Notes under the pieces: model-generated
Database searches by the model: none
What the model was told of the DNA's origin: nothing
What the model saw: only the letters and a program-made list of their open reading frames with translations
Shown here: positions 53,601-58,793 of the stretch, in pieces
Layout of the letters: the number at the start of each line of letters is the position of its first letter
Position numbering within the stretch: the stretch's first letter is position 1
Position numbers and translations under genes: made by a program
DNA from: Lingula anatina
Taxonomy: Eukaryota; Brachiopoda; Lingulata; Lingulida; Lingulidae
NCBI RefSeq assembly: GCF_001039355.2
Contig: NW_019776046.1
Location: forward strand, 498,469 to 562,468
Direction of reading: 5' to 3'
Length of the DNA stretch: 64,000 nucleotides

Positions 53601-53890
53601 GCACAGTAATGGTGTACTGCAGTGACGCAGGTAGGAGGGGGGGACATATCTGATTACAGGGATGACGGTATCCTCAGCAGATCTCATGTTAACCTTATTA
53701 AATATAACATTCTCAAAATCGGTCAACGACCCTACGGATTCACAAATGCCACAAATACCACAAACTTCAAGTAAACAGAGATAAAACACTTACATTCATC
53801 GTCTTCAAGACACGATTTTCCCGCTGACATGCTCCCCTGGATATCGTCTTGAGTATCCTCCAACGGAGTTACAGTTTTTGTTTCTTTCAT
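799..53890 (-). CDS. NFAT5-like: NFAT5-like Rel-domain transcription factor, 11 coding exons (gene level)
   Basis: This is a nuclear DNA-binding transcription factor of the NFAT family. The joined exons are 53890-53794, 42805-38692, 36312-36072, 34946-34756, 16672-16500, 15566-15376, 11558-11435, 6004-5924, 3961-3689, 1984-1736 and 1043-799. Their phases fit and the total of 5,979 nt is exactly 1,993 codons. Residues 1-72 are short and polar, about 73-1250 are Gln/Ser/Pro-rich, and about 1280-1380 are acidic with a basic KPRK cluster. The Rel DNA-binding domain covers about 1450-1605, with the [11 protein letters not shown] recognition loop. The IPT dimerisation domain covers 1606-1710, and 1711-1992 is a poorly conserved tail. 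The loop and the segment [17 protein letters not shown] match NFAT5 better than calcineurin-regulated NFATs, and I saw no clear PxIxIT calcineurin site. NFAT5 proteins respond to osmotic stress in vertebrates; that role here is inference. Vertebrate NFAT5 carries its Gln-rich region after the Rel domain, so the order differs. Duplicate exons in the window are treated as allelic. Confidence 0.9.
1044..1735 (-). other. NFAT intron 10
   Basis: AT-rich intron with a poly-T stretch near 1330-1365 and a C-run at 1497-1507. It also holds a two-copy 26-bp tandem repeat (1597-1648). No exon was recognised. Confidence 0.7.
1736..1984 (-). CDS. NFAT5-like: NFAT gene exon 10 (tail)
   Basis: Encodes residues 1829-1911, including [40 protein letters not shown] and [13 protein letters not shown]. 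The acceptor is ACTCAG and the donor GTAAGA. The [11 protein letters not shown] segment could form a short amphipathic helix, but its role is unknown. The exon is 249 nt, again a multiple of three. Confidence 0.82.
1985..3688 (-). other. NFAT intron 9
   Basis: Non-coding. It contains the 241-bp hairpin MITE at 3037-3277 and homopolymer tracts; nothing else was recognised. Confidence 0.7.
3037..3277. mobile_element. Hairpin MITE with TAA target duplication (Harbinger-like)
   Basis: The two ends are inverted copies starting GGCTTCGTTCACATGC and ending GCATGTGAACGAAGCC. The similarity continues to the centre, where AGTTACTATAAG meets TTACTATAAGTAACT. The whole 241 bp can fold into one long hairpin. 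It is flanked by TAA on both sides (3034-3036 and 3278-3280). A 3-bp TAA/TTA duplication with GG-starting termini is typical of PIF/Harbinger MITEs. It has no coding capacity. Confidence 0.85.
3689..3961 (-). CDS. NFAT5-like: NFAT gene exon 9 (tail, Gln- and Cys-containing)
   Basis: Encodes residues 1738-1828, starting [20 protein letters not shown] and ending TERPGGTC. The acceptor is TGCTGCAG. I chose the donor GTATGC at 3688 because it gives phase 1, which exon 10 requires; the other candidate, GTGAAA after GACCAG, is in the wrong phase. Like exon 8 it is a multiple of three. No known domain was recognised. Confidence 0.78.
3962..5923 (-). other. NFAT intron 8
   Basis: AT-rich intron between exons 8 and 9. 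I saw no transposon ends or coding segment in it. Short open frames on the plus strand (5012-5209, 5377-5568) have no recognisable features. Confidence 0.6.
5924..6004 (-). CDS. NFAT5-like: NFAT gene exon 8 (tail)
   Basis: A short 81-nt exon encoding residues 1711-1737, [20 protein letters not shown] then HLNCVAP. It is supported by the acceptor TTTTAG, a consensus donor GTAAGT and matching phase 1 on both sides. No domain was recognised. Its length is a multiple of three, so skipping it would keep the frame. Confidence 0.8.
8411..8602 (-). other. GC-richer block with an open frame, possible transposon fragment
   Basis: On the minus strand about 63 codons are open from just after a TAA (near 8605) to a TGA at 8411, without an ATG. 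The translation includes [14 protein letters not shown], then [20 protein letters not shown]. Base composition is richer in G and C than the surrounding intron. I do not recognise a family. It could be a fragment of a dispersed repeat or chance. Confidence 0.3.
10255..10350. repeat. 24-bp tandem repeat, four copies
   Basis: Four head-to-tail copies of a 24-bp unit beginning GTACTGATTAAGCCATG, nearly identical, in NFAT intron 7. A copy-number-variable locus is likely, but this stretch is outside the allelic overlaps and cannot be compared. Confidence 0.95.
11435..11558 (-). CDS. NFAT5-like: NFAT gene exon 7, second half of IPT domain (haplotype 1)
   Basis: Encodes residues 1670-1710, beginning [20 protein letters not shown] and ending DPQPLTYRP, the typical end of an NFAT IPT domain. 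The acceptor is TTGTTTCAG and the donor GTATGG. The acceptor and the first ~24 coding bases are the source of the 40-bp tandem repeat that fills the adjoining 420 bp of intron 6. Confidence 0.9.
11559..11985. repeat. 40-bp splice-acceptor minisatellite, haplotype 1 (11 junctions)
   Basis: Direct repeats with a 40-bp period abut exon 7. On the minus strand each unit reads TTGTTTCAG, then AATCATCTGGTAATCACTGT, then ACCACTACATA. The real exon boundary reads TTGTTTCAG, then ACCCATTTAGTGATCACTGT. The unit therefore copies the intron end, the AG and about 24 coding bases, translating as NHLVITVP beside the true THLVITVP. Counting the true site there are 11 junction copies. Confidence 0.93.
11986..15375 (-). 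other. NFAT intron 6, remainder (haplotype 1)
   Basis: Non-coding intron after the minisatellite. It contains an A-rich tract near 13245-13288, a ribozyme-like fragment near 13922-13962, a MITE at about 14829-14999 and an AAAT-rich tract beside exon 6 (15224-15310). Confidence 0.65.
14829..14999. mobile_element. Short MITE with ATTCAGAAC termini (haplotype 1)
   Basis: The ends are inverted copies: ATTCAGAACGGTGGACTAAC at the left and a complementary GTTAATCCACTGTTCTGAAT at the right. Sub-terminal similarity also covers the GTCCG and AAATATG/CATATTT segments. There is no coding capacity. A 3-bp target duplication could not be assigned with confidence. Confidence 0.7.
15376..15566 (-). CDS. 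NFAT5-like: NFAT gene exon 6, first half of IPT domain (haplotype 1)
   Basis: Encodes residues 1606-1669: [20 protein letters not shown], then [19 protein letters not shown] and the segment up to [14 protein letters not shown] folds mediate dimerisation in Rel proteins. The acceptor is CACATAG and the donor GTAAAT. A MITE (15612-15800) ends only about 45 bp upstream of the acceptor and so lies in or next to the branch-point region. Confidence 0.9.
15612..15800. mobile_element. MITE with AAGCCTGTAGCCAG termini (haplotype 1)
   Basis: Perfect 14-bp inverted ends (AAGCCTGTAGCCAG and CTGGCTACAGGCTT), followed inside by a G/C run and a poly-A run. The edge lies about 45 bp from the exon 6 acceptor. 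A related copy is at 55526-55698. The superfamily is uncertain. Confidence 0.75.
16500..16672 (-). CDS. NFAT5-like: NFAT gene exon 5, end of Rel DNA-binding domain (haplotype 1)
   Basis: Encodes residues 1549-1605. The segments [20 protein letters not shown] and [20 protein letters not shown] are strongly NFAT5-like: NFAT5 has the same KKKST cluster, where NFATc1-4 differ. It ends with Pro-Ile-Leu-Cys and the first base of a Thr codon, just before the IPT domain. The acceptor is TTTCAG and the donor GTAAGT. Confidence 0.92.
16673..18393 (-). other. NFAT intron 4, proximal part (haplotype 1, to contig end)
   Basis: Intron upstream of exon 5. It carries a 215-bp MITE (17709-17923) and ends in an AAT microsatellite, a 32-bp repeat block and the N at 18394. 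It has the empty target site (17227-17247) for the element found in haplotype 2 at 25025-26521. Confidence 0.65.
17709..17923. mobile_element. GACCCCATTCCC-family MITE (haplotype 1)
   Basis: The ends are inverted copies built on ATTCCCAGAG ... CTCTGGGAAT, with inner inverted AGATCGATCTA motifs. The centre is GC-rich and includes CTCCCCGCGGGGATAG. The same family occurs at four other loci in the window. It is about 215 bp and non-coding. Confidence 0.85.
18395..18460. repeat. Poly-A tract at the start of contig 2
   Basis: An almost pure A run directly after the single N. It has no counterpart at the allelic position near 10800-10865, where the sequence is AAAT-rich. It is probably a contig-end artefact or an A-rich insertion. 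Confidence 0.8.
19074..19197 (-). CDS. NFAT5-like: NFAT gene exon 7, allelic copy (haplotype 2)
   Basis: Same 124-nt exon, splice sites and protein as 11558-11435. The adjoining 40-bp minisatellite is longer here (14 junction copies against 11). Confidence 0.88.
19198..19750. repeat. 40-bp splice-acceptor minisatellite, haplotype 2 (14 junctions)
   Basis: Allelic counterpart of 11559-11985 with the same unit and phase but 14 junction copies including the true one. At least one unit (near 19478) has lost the AG by substitution; most keep CAG. The length difference between haplotypes shows that the array is still changing. Confidence 0.93.
19751..23172 (-). other. NFAT intron 6, remainder (haplotype 2)
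   Basis: Allelic to 11986-15375. The main difference is about 31 extra bases at 21721-21752 beside the ribozyme-like fragment. Confidence 0.65.
22622..22794. mobile_element. Short MITE with ATTCAGAAC termini (haplotype 2)
   Basis: Allelic copy of the element at 14829-14999, with the same inverted termini and several substitutions. It was present before the two haplotypes diverged. Confidence 0.65.
23173..23363 (-). CDS. NFAT5-like: NFAT gene exon 6, allelic copy (haplotype 2)
   Basis: Same 191-nt exon with the same splice sites and protein as 15566-15376. The upstream MITE is present at the same place but differs in its poly-G and poly-A lengths, as expected for alleles. Confidence 0.88.
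23409..23598. mobile_element. MITE with AAGCCTGTAGCCAG termini (haplotype 2)
   Basis: Allelic copy of 15612-15800 at the same place before exon 6, with different homopolymer lengths. Confidence 0.75.
24296..24468 (-). CDS. NFAT5-like: NFAT gene exon 5, allelic copy (haplotype 2)
   Basis: Identical in length, splice sites and translation to 16672-16500. Several silent changes were seen, for example in the codons of PDGTPC. It is followed, as in the other copy, by a short intron holding a poly-A/poly-G MITE and then exon 6. Confidence 0.88.
25025..26521. mobile_element. 1.5-kb TIR element present in one haplotype only (hAT-like)
   Basis: Inserted relative to haplotype 1. The ends are perfect 13-bp inverted repeats, CAGTGTATGAAAT and ATTTCATACACTG. 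The flanking CCTTTGC (7 bp, or GCCTTTGC depending on the boundary) is duplicated, while haplotype 1 has a single copy at about 17234-17241. The sub-terminal regions carry GC-rich inverted segments (GCCCGGC, GGGCGGGTAA). CAGTG ends and a 7-8-bp duplication suit hAT elements. No transposase was recognised, so it is probably non-autonomous. Confidence 0.85.
27003..27217. mobile_element. GACCCCATTCCC-family MITE (haplotype 2)
   Basis: Allelic copy of 17709-17923 with few changes. Confidence 0.85.
29586..29680. repeat. GT microsatellite (haplotype 2)
   Basis: About 95 bp of interrupted (GT)n in NFAT intron 4. The allelic tract at 34241-34286 is about 46 bp. Confidence 0.95.
30149..30339 (-). CDS. 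NFAT5-like: NFAT gene exon 4, allelic copy (haplotype 2)
   Basis: Same 191-nt length, sites and protein as 34946-34756; the base changes seen are silent (for example in the LLGYHQP codons). It lies in contig 2 between the allelic copies of exon 3 and exon 5, so contig 2 alone gives exons 3-7 in order. Confidence 0.88.
30914..31380. mobile_element. Outer MITE carrying a nested MITE (haplotype 2)
   Basis: The ends are GACCCCATTCCCATA and TATGGGAACCCAGTC, flanked by TAA on both sides (30911-30913 and 31381-31383). Inside lies a second complete element of the same broad family (31080-31292). Without the insert the outer element is about 250 bp. It lies in NFAT intron 3, about 45 bp from the G-run. 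Confidence 0.82.
31080..31292. mobile_element. Inner MITE nested in 30914-31380
   Basis: Reverse-orientation GACCCCATTCCC-family element of 213 bp, starting GGGCACATTCCCATAG and ending CTCTGGGAATGGGGTC. The flanks are TAA on the left and TTA on the right, so one base has changed or the boundary is off by one. Confidence 0.82.
31399..31426 (-). repeat. G-run next to the exon 3 donor (haplotype 2)
   Basis: Poly-C on the plus strand, so the transcript has four or more G-runs separated by single U bases, starting about 12 nt inside intron 3. Such a sequence can form a G-quadruplex. Confidence 0.9.
31438..31678 (-). CDS. NFAT5-like: NFAT gene exon 3, allelic copy (haplotype 2)
   Basis: Same 241-nt length, splice sites and protein as the copy at 36312-36072. 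The nucleotide changes I saw are silent (for example in the Tyr-Met-Thr codons of the recognition loop). In this copy the G-run next to the donor is broken by T bases. Preserved coding with only silent change, plus a matching flanking nested MITE, points to an allele and not to a diverged paralogue. Confidence 0.88.
34241..34286. repeat. GT microsatellite (haplotype 1)
   Basis: The shorter allele of the tract at 29586-29680. Confidence 0.95.
34756..34946 (-). CDS. NFAT5-like: NFAT gene exon 4, Rel domain core (haplotype 1)
   Basis: Encodes residues 1485-1547 and the first two bases of 1548. Key segments are [20 protein letters not shown] and [20 protein letters not shown], which match the middle of the NFAT5 Rel domain. 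The acceptor is TTGTCAG and the donor GTAAGT. Its phase-2 end (AA) joins C from exon 5 to give Asn in MTVNIDCVG, the usual Rel core sequence, which confirms the join. Confidence 0.92.
35544..36012. mobile_element. Outer MITE carrying a nested MITE (haplotype 1)
   Basis: Allelic copy of 30914-31380 with TAA on both sides; the inner element is 35710-35923. Both haplotypes carry the nest, so it predates their divergence. Confidence 0.82.
35710..35923. mobile_element. Inner MITE nested in 35544-36012
   Basis: Allelic copy of 31080-31292 with the same TAA/TTA flanks. Confidence 0.8.
36029..36059 (-). repeat. G-run next to the exon 3 donor (haplotype 1)
   Basis: About 31 uninterrupted C on the plus strand at the same place as 31399-31426. 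The exact length may be affected by sequencing. Confidence 0.9.
36072..36312 (-). CDS. NFAT5-like: NFAT gene exon 3, start of Rel domain (haplotype 1)
   Basis: Encodes residues 1404-1484. It holds the basic linker [12 protein letters not shown] and the first Rel strand and recognition loop ([16 protein letters not shown], then [16 protein letters not shown]). This loop contacts DNA in NFAT proteins. The acceptor is TTATAG (AG at 36314-36313) and the donor is GTGAGG (36071-36066). A run of about 30 C on the plus strand (G in the transcript) begins about 12 nt inside the following intron. The exon enters in phase 2 and leaves in phase 0. Confidence 0.92.
36313..38691 (-). other. NFAT intron 2
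   Basis: Non-coding intron between the Gln-rich exon and the first Rel exon. It contains a GT microsatellite running into a G-run (37885-37923) and no recognised transposon. Confidence 0.7.
37885..37923. repeat. GT microsatellite with a G-run
   Basis: About 26 bp of alternating GT followed by about 13 G on the plus strand, in NFAT intron 2. Confidence 0.95.
38692..42805 (-). CDS. NFAT5-like: NFAT gene exon 2, giant Gln-rich exon (haplotype 1, complete)
   Basis: This 4,114-nt exon encodes residues 33-1403. The acceptor reads TTGCAG before GTCAGTTC and the donor is GTGAGA after AAAACAAG. Residues about 105-1000 are dominated by Gln with Ser, Pro, Met and His, including degenerate QSPM..Q repeats and an almost exact 63-bp tandem duplication near 41211-41336. 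The part nearest the Rel domain is different: it is Thr/Ala-rich, then acidic ([20 protein letters not shown]), then basic ([11 protein letters not shown]). That layout suits a transactivation region and a possible nuclear localisation signal, which is inference. Gln codons are mostly CAG/CAA, so the antisense strand has few stops and shows spurious open frames of up to 190 codons. Confidence 0.9.
41211..41336 (-). repeat. 63-bp coding tandem duplication in the Gln-rich exon
   Basis: Two almost identical 63-bp units encode [20 protein letters not shown] twice. In haplotype 2 (about 47513-47638) the same two units have diverged at several amino acids. Confidence 0.85.
42806..47180 (-). other. 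NFAT intron 1, proximal part (haplotype 1)
   Basis: Non-coding. It contains a TC microsatellite (about 43878-43895) and a MITE (44321-44529), and ends at the N at 47181. An open frame at 45233-45643 on the plus strand was considered, but it has no family resemblance and is broken by indels in the other haplotype. Confidence 0.65.
44321..44529. mobile_element. GACCCCATTCCC-family MITE (haplotype 1, left end clipped)
   Basis: Reverse-orientation copy ending GGGAATGGGGTC followed by TAA. The left end lacks about 10 bases (TTAAGGGAGT) that are present in the allelic copy at 50639-50854. Confidence 0.82.
47182..49107 (-). CDS. NFAT5-like: NFAT gene exon 2, partial allelic copy (haplotype 2)
   Basis: Repeats the first 1.9 kb of exon 2 with the same acceptor (exon begins at 49107) and stops at the single N at 47181. 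The frame is intact. About ten amino-acid differences from the complete copy were seen, for example [10 protein letters not shown] for [10 protein letters not shown] and [12 protein letters not shown] for [12 protein letters not shown]. The left end is an assembly break rather than a splice site: bases 47161-47180 match intron sequence near 53584-53603. It should not be counted as an extra exon. Confidence 0.85.
50639..50854. mobile_element. GACCCCATTCCC-family MITE (haplotype 2)
   Basis: A complete 216-bp element with TAA on both sides (50636-50638 and 50855-50857), which fixes the element ends for the family. Confidence 0.87.
51553..51824. repeat. 136-bp tandem duplication specific to haplotype 2
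   Basis: The segment starting TTTTCACTGACCCTTACTAG occurs twice head to tail with a 136-bp period. Haplotype 1 has it once (about 45246-45381). Confidence 0.9.
53794..53890 (-). CDS. NFAT5-like: NFAT gene exon 1 with start codon
   Basis: Encodes the first 32 residues, beginning [16 protein letters not shown], plus one base of codon 33. The start is supported by an in-frame TAG ten codons upstream with no ATG between. The exon ends at a consensus donor (GTAAGT on the minus strand, 53793-53788). Its phase-1 end joins exon 2 to make a Cys codon followed by [16 protein letters not shown], which stays open into the long exon. An untranslated first exon further upstream cannot be excluded. Confidence 0.8.
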
Positions 53891-53937
53891 TAAGGATCGT
53901 TTGTCATATTTACAATGCTAGATTCCACTGCGACCAT
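53890..53937 (-). promoter_or_regulatory. Upstream ORF ending on the NFAT start codon
   Basis: A 15-codon ORF (MVAVESSIVNMTNDP) precedes the main ORF. Its stop and the main start share a base in the sequence TAATG (minus strand). Such an arrangement can make translation depend on termination and reinitiation. It assumes that the transcript starts upstream of 53937. Confidence 0.55.
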
Positions 53938-53940
53938 CTT

Positions 53941-54069
53941 GCTTGGATGTAATCCGAGATTTACAGCCTCGCCGAGGCGATTTGCTGCTTTTCTTTTCGC
54001 GTAATGCCTCTGTCCTTCTGATTGGTTACAATTCTATTTGCATAATATATTCAGAAAAGTAACCAATCA
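53941..54069 (-). promoter_or_regulatory. Probable NFAT promoter with paired CCAAT boxes and an octamer
   Basis: TGATTGGTTAC (54019-54029) and GTAACCAATCA (54059-54069) form a perfect 11-bp inverted repeat, each half holding a CCAAT box (NF-Y type). Between them is ATTTGCAT (54036-54043), the consensus POU/Oct octamer. The module lies about 130-180 bp upstream of the start codon, next to a CpG-richer stretch. The transcription start itself is not visible. Confidence 0.55.
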
Positions 54070-55525
54070 AAAATTGTGGAACATTGACGTGTTTGTCGAC
54101 AAAGAGCAAAAGGTCTCGAGTGAAGGCGGAACGCAACATTATGTTTCACTTGTATTAATCAGACGATAAGTGTGATACACTTCTAATTCTTTCATAAACT
54201 GACACAGAGTTCTACATATTATATAAATCTATCTATAACCAGTTTCGCATTCCTTTTTTGCTACACAGCCGGGGAATCCCCACTGTTTACATCCGGTTAG
54301 TGGAGTGTGAAGGGGTGAGGCAGGTGAGCTCGAGAAACTGATTTGTACAACTCTAAAAATATTTTGTTTTTGTTGCTGTTTATTATCCAAAAGAGCAAAA
54401 TTGTGACGAAAAATTGAAATTTTGTAAGTGAAATGGCCTTCTTTGGCATTAGGCAAACGGAGAAAGTTTCGCCTTGGCTAAGTTCAGTGGTTTGACCTGG
54501 CCCCGACAGTCGCTCTAGAACTGTGCATTCCTGGTCAACAGCTTGACCGTCATTTCAGGACATAGGGCTGTGTATGACCTTGTTTTATGGAGACTCGTCC
54601 TGATCGCCAGAGAGATCGAGTATTTTGCTTACATGTTACATAATAACATTAGAAAATCTTCAAGAGAAAAACACAGTATATATCCATACGTCACAGTGTT
54701 TTTCCACGCACAACACGTATCCCCCCTAGCCCCCACCCCCACCCCCACCCACCAACCCCGGCTCTCTCTTTTCTGCTGGTGTGACAGGAATGGTAGCTAG
54801 GAACCGTAGTCCGTTCCCCATTACTTTGTACAGGTGATATTGGATATATATCTTACCCCAATACTCCGACATGTACTAATCATGTGTAATTTAACATACT
54901 ACATATGTAAACATATATAATTGTATATCCATATATATTGTGTAAATAATGTAGTCTAGAGAGCCTGCAAATGTATTCATATCATTTAGTGCTCAAGAAA
55001 CTAACGATTATTATTAATCATACAGGTGTATATGGGACCCCAAGACTTTATTTTTAGGAAGACCATTCCTGTCACACCTCTCAATATGTATGGTCATTAC
55101 TATCATTTAATCAGCCTTTATCCGACCCATTTTTGGGCTATGTAGGGAGCTATTTCAGGAGGTTCCTCAGTTAACTTCAATCTGAAGAATGTAACAATCT
55201 ATTCAGGAGGGGCTATTTCTATCTGTCACAAAAGAGCAAGTGATTAAAATCAGAGCAATTAACTGTCTTGATTGCTGTTAAGGGGACTTGGCTTGGGTCT
55301 GTTAAGTGGCAGGACCTCAGTAGTTATGCAAACAATTACCATGCAGCCATATAATCATCCTTGAGATTCCATCACAGGGTCTCATAGAACCAAATTACTG
55401 TCAATTTATCTAAAGCTATATCTGTGAATATCTTGTGAAAAATCAATCTGTGGTCCTGATAGAGGGAAACAGGGTAAGGGGTATACCAGAATGATGATTA
55501 TATTACATTAATGCCACCACTGACC

Positions 55526-55698
55526 AGGCCTGTAGGCAGCAAATTCAAAGGAGTGGTTTTTTTTTTTTTAAAAAGTGGACCTTTTGCAATGAAGCCTGTG
55601 TGTACTTAGATCAAATTTTACCCAAAGGGGCCTTTTCCTGACAAAAAGGGCAGTTCTTTCGAACCCCCCCCCCCCCCGAACCCCCTGGCTACAGGCCT
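55526..55698. mobile_element. MITE related to 15612-15800
   Basis: The ends are AGGCCTGTAGGCAG and CTGGCTACAGGCCT, with inner poly-T and C-run, as in the intron-5 element. One mismatch in the left terminus suggests age. Confidence 0.7.
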
Positions 55699-55715
55699 GA
55701 CTGACAGTAAATTAA

Positions 55716-55930
55716 GACCCCATTTCCAGAGATTAGATTGATCTACTTTAGATTGACCTAACTCCCTGGTGGTTCACGCTAAATAGCTGTCAGCCAAGTG
55801 GACACCAAAGTTTATAACCCCCTTACAGCTTGTAGTAGGCGGGACGGACATTTAAGCCGGATTTTCTGACAGTAATCTAGTGAGACTCCCCGCGGGGATA
55901 GATCGATCTAAAAGCTCTGGGAATACAGCC
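55716..55930. mobile_element. GACCCCATTCCC-family MITE with TAA target duplication
   Basis: A 215-bp element flanked by TAA on both sides (55713-55715 and 55931-55933). The ends are GACCCCATTTCCAGAG and CTCTGGGAATACAGCC. It is non-coding. Confidence 0.87.
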
Positions 55931-58218
55931 TAAGCTCCAATCATGGACAGTTTTCACAGCATTATATAGAATCGTGACTCTAGGAAACTTTTTAAACTTA
56001 AAAGTACAAAAATTAAATAAAAACCGGTAGAGGGAGAGATTTTTTGAAGCTATTCTATGTTGTCCAATGAATCTACACCCTCTCACTCATTCATTAATTA
56101 CTAGTAAAGTGTTTTCAGTGCCTACAGTTTATTACTCAATTCTGCAGCTACATTTTTCCATTTTTTCCCATTTTACTATTAAAAGCACCATCATTCATAG
56201 TATTGTTGTCAATATAACAATCTTGGCTATGGCTTTATCATAATGTCAAATTATTGTATCCAGTGGAGAGAAGGTTTGAAGGAAAATATTCATGGGCGTT
56301 TTGTCAAAATAAAGCCTCTTTTGTAAATAATCAGCTTATATGTTTCTAATATCATTTAAAACATAAACAGGCAAAGGCAGATTTTAGGACTGAGGCCAGA
56401 GAAAAATTACTGTCATTTTCTTCTGTATACGTATACACTGATGAGACTTTTACGACTTTTTCAGGCTCATTTGGGTCATTCTTGTGAATAGTGTACCCTG
56501 GACTTCTGGCCAATTTTCCTACTTTTTCAGTGAGGACTGGTCTCATCCCTGCATATACTACTTGCCCCTGCAAAAATTTCTCTCATTTAATGCTCACTTA
56601 CTGTTCTCAATCTGGCCTAAAACATAATGTTTTTCTCTTTTATGAAAAATGTTCTTAATCTGTTCTAGGATTCTGAAGGACTTCCCAAAAACAGTTCTTG
56701 AACTGTTACATTCATTACAGAACAGCATTAGAACTGTAAAATAAAAATATTCCAAATGTTCTAGAATATGAGAACTGTAAGTGAACATTGAATGAGAAAT
56801 TTTCGCAAGGGTAGTGCTGATGTCTCTGCCAGAAGTGATGATTCAAACACAATGCACTATCAGTATTGTTGTCTCAACTACAGCAATCTCTGTATAGTGA
56901 TATTAACAAGATAACACTATGCATATTTCACATAAATAATTTTTAAAAAATTAATCTGTGTTAGACTAGTCTAAATGATGATGTTGGCTCTACCGCTCAA
57001 AGACCTCAGCCAGTCTGAGAATAGAAAATAGGATGACAAAACATTATCTGCACAGAATACAGCACAAAACCAGGAATACTTCTTCCTGAATTCATGTTCA
57101 AAGGGCATGAGCTGATAAATCATACGACTTTATGGCAGAATATTGTTTTGATAACATTGTTCATGATACAATTAGACATCAAAAGCACTGTTTTACAATG
57201 TGAAGCAAAAGATGCTCTTGGGGAAATTGTTGTTGAAACAAACCCTATAACTTTGAGTTGTTGTTTAATGTCATGAACAGAAAATTCCACTTGAACTACT
57301 GGTAAGCACATGGAGGCAGGACTAAAATATGTGGTTTGTTTTGGAAACCACAACAATAAAGATATAATGCAAAGAAGTTTTCGTGGGTCATATTGCTTTG
57401 GATGGAAAGTTACAGTACGGTATAAGTTACACCAAAAATTAAACATCAATGTTTTTTTTTAAATAGTCATTGCATAATTTGTAGCCAAAGAGTGGAATTT
57501 TCCTTTACCCATGCATAGGTTGGTTGTCCACCAGAAGTAAAATATTCTCTTTGCAAATCTAACCCAGTGCATTATCAGAAGTCTATTTTATTAGAAAATA
57601 AGTTTGAACTTATTTAAAGATTGATGTATTACATAATATTTTTACATTAAAGGTCCATTTTACCATCAGATAAATATAGCAAAGAGAACAAAATTACAAC
57701 TGTGCAAAAAACTTTTCTGAAGTCTTCCTTTTGTCCATGTTTGACCGAGATGGGCTAAGCTCAGTGGATATTTTTTAGGGTGACAATAGGGAAGCAGCAG
57801 TTGGAATTTTTCATAAAAAGGTAGTTTTAGCAATTTTCCATTTGTTCTCTTTGAGAGGAAAAAAATTAAAATGATAACAACTCTTTGTATGAGATCTATA
57901 TTTCACAATAAATACATTGGAAACAATTCGTAGAAATACAATGTCTTCTATTTTACCACAAAAACGACAGTTTCAGCTGTGAAATCTATGCTTGCCATCA
58001 GACCACGTTAGTACAAAAAACAAACTTTAAAAAAAATTAAACAGGGCTAACTTTGAATGTAGAAATGGATTCATTAACCATTGGTAACTATGAGAAAATT
58101 GTCTTTTACCCCAGGAAAATTCATGTTTTGGACAAAATGAACAATTGTTAGCCTTTTAATCTGTGAAGGAAGAATACAGTAGCCTGGATGTCAGACATGT
58201 TGAGAGCAGCCAGGATTG

Positions 58219-58330
58219 AAGTGACGGAGGTGGCTTGCCTTGTGATGTGCCGCTGCAGCTATATCCGCACAGCACTTACTTCAAAGTAAACTGCCAGCAG
58301 GAAAGCTCCAATGTGTTAGACTTGATGGAC
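58219..58330 (+). other. Possible upstream exon, GC-richer block
   Basis: A GC-richer stretch about 210 bp before the membrane-protein exon. After a TGA, one frame reads GGLPCDVPLQLYPHSTYFKV and stays open to a TGA near 58336. Another frame holds an ATG and ends near a donor-like GTAAAC (58287). Neither joins to the next exon in an obvious way, so this is only a candidate. Confidence 0.25.
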
Positions 58331-58537
58331 TGGTGCCTTTGAGCAGCCTTTCTTTTTAGTACCAGTTTAGAACAGTTGATTTGCCCACAAAATACCAACA
58401 TGTTTTTGAACTGAAAACATTGATATCATTACAGTTTTGAATGTAATACAAAAAAAAAAGGAAAAGAGATTTGAAATATATATTTATATCATTGATCGTT
58501 CCAGGGCTTTAGCAAGATTATAATGCCTGTGGTTTGA

Positions 58538-58793
58538 ATGGCTAAGGATGGACTGGTCAACAACACCCTTGCCCCCACCCTCCCTCTCTCTACCACGATC
58601 AGCCCAAATGACCGCTCGTCTGTCGGTTCTTCTGGCCAGTCCGTCTGGTTACCGCTAGGGCTGACCTTTGCTGTGGTACTGATCATTATCGTCATGGTCG
58701 TCCTTGCCAAGACCAAGAAGAGAGCTGCGGCCATGCAAGCCAGCCAGAATGCTGAGCCACATATTACTAGTGTCAGTGGAACCATGGGATCTA
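58538..58793 (+). CDS. Membrane-protein exon 1 (or first recognised exon)
   Basis: Starts at an ATG directly after an in-frame TGA. A weak acceptor-like TTCCAG lies at 58499-58504, so a 5' untranslated exon is possible. The exon ends in phase 1 at GGATCTA before a perfect donor GTAAGT, which is the first copy of the 28-bp repeat array. Confidence 0.65.

Larger units (their letters stand above)
49108..53793 (-). other. NFAT intron 1, distal part (haplotype 2, contiguous with exon 1)
   Basis: Non-coding. It holds the MITE and tandem duplication listed separately and a TC microsatellite (about 50188-50206). Nothing else was recognised. Confidence 0.65.
54070..58200. other. Intergenic or 5' region between the NFAT gene and the membrane-protein gene
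   Basis: About 4 kb with no convincing exon. It contains two MITEs (55526-55698 and 55716-55930) only about 17 bp apart, and C-runs near 54722-54752 and 55662-55677. A 5' exon of the plus-strand gene could be hidden here. Confidence 0.55.

Noticed and set aside
54543-54800. Plus-strand ORF as the first exon of the membrane-protein gene
   Set aside because: No signal peptide, no usable donor in a matching phase, and a low-complexity Pro-Thr end derived from a C-run.
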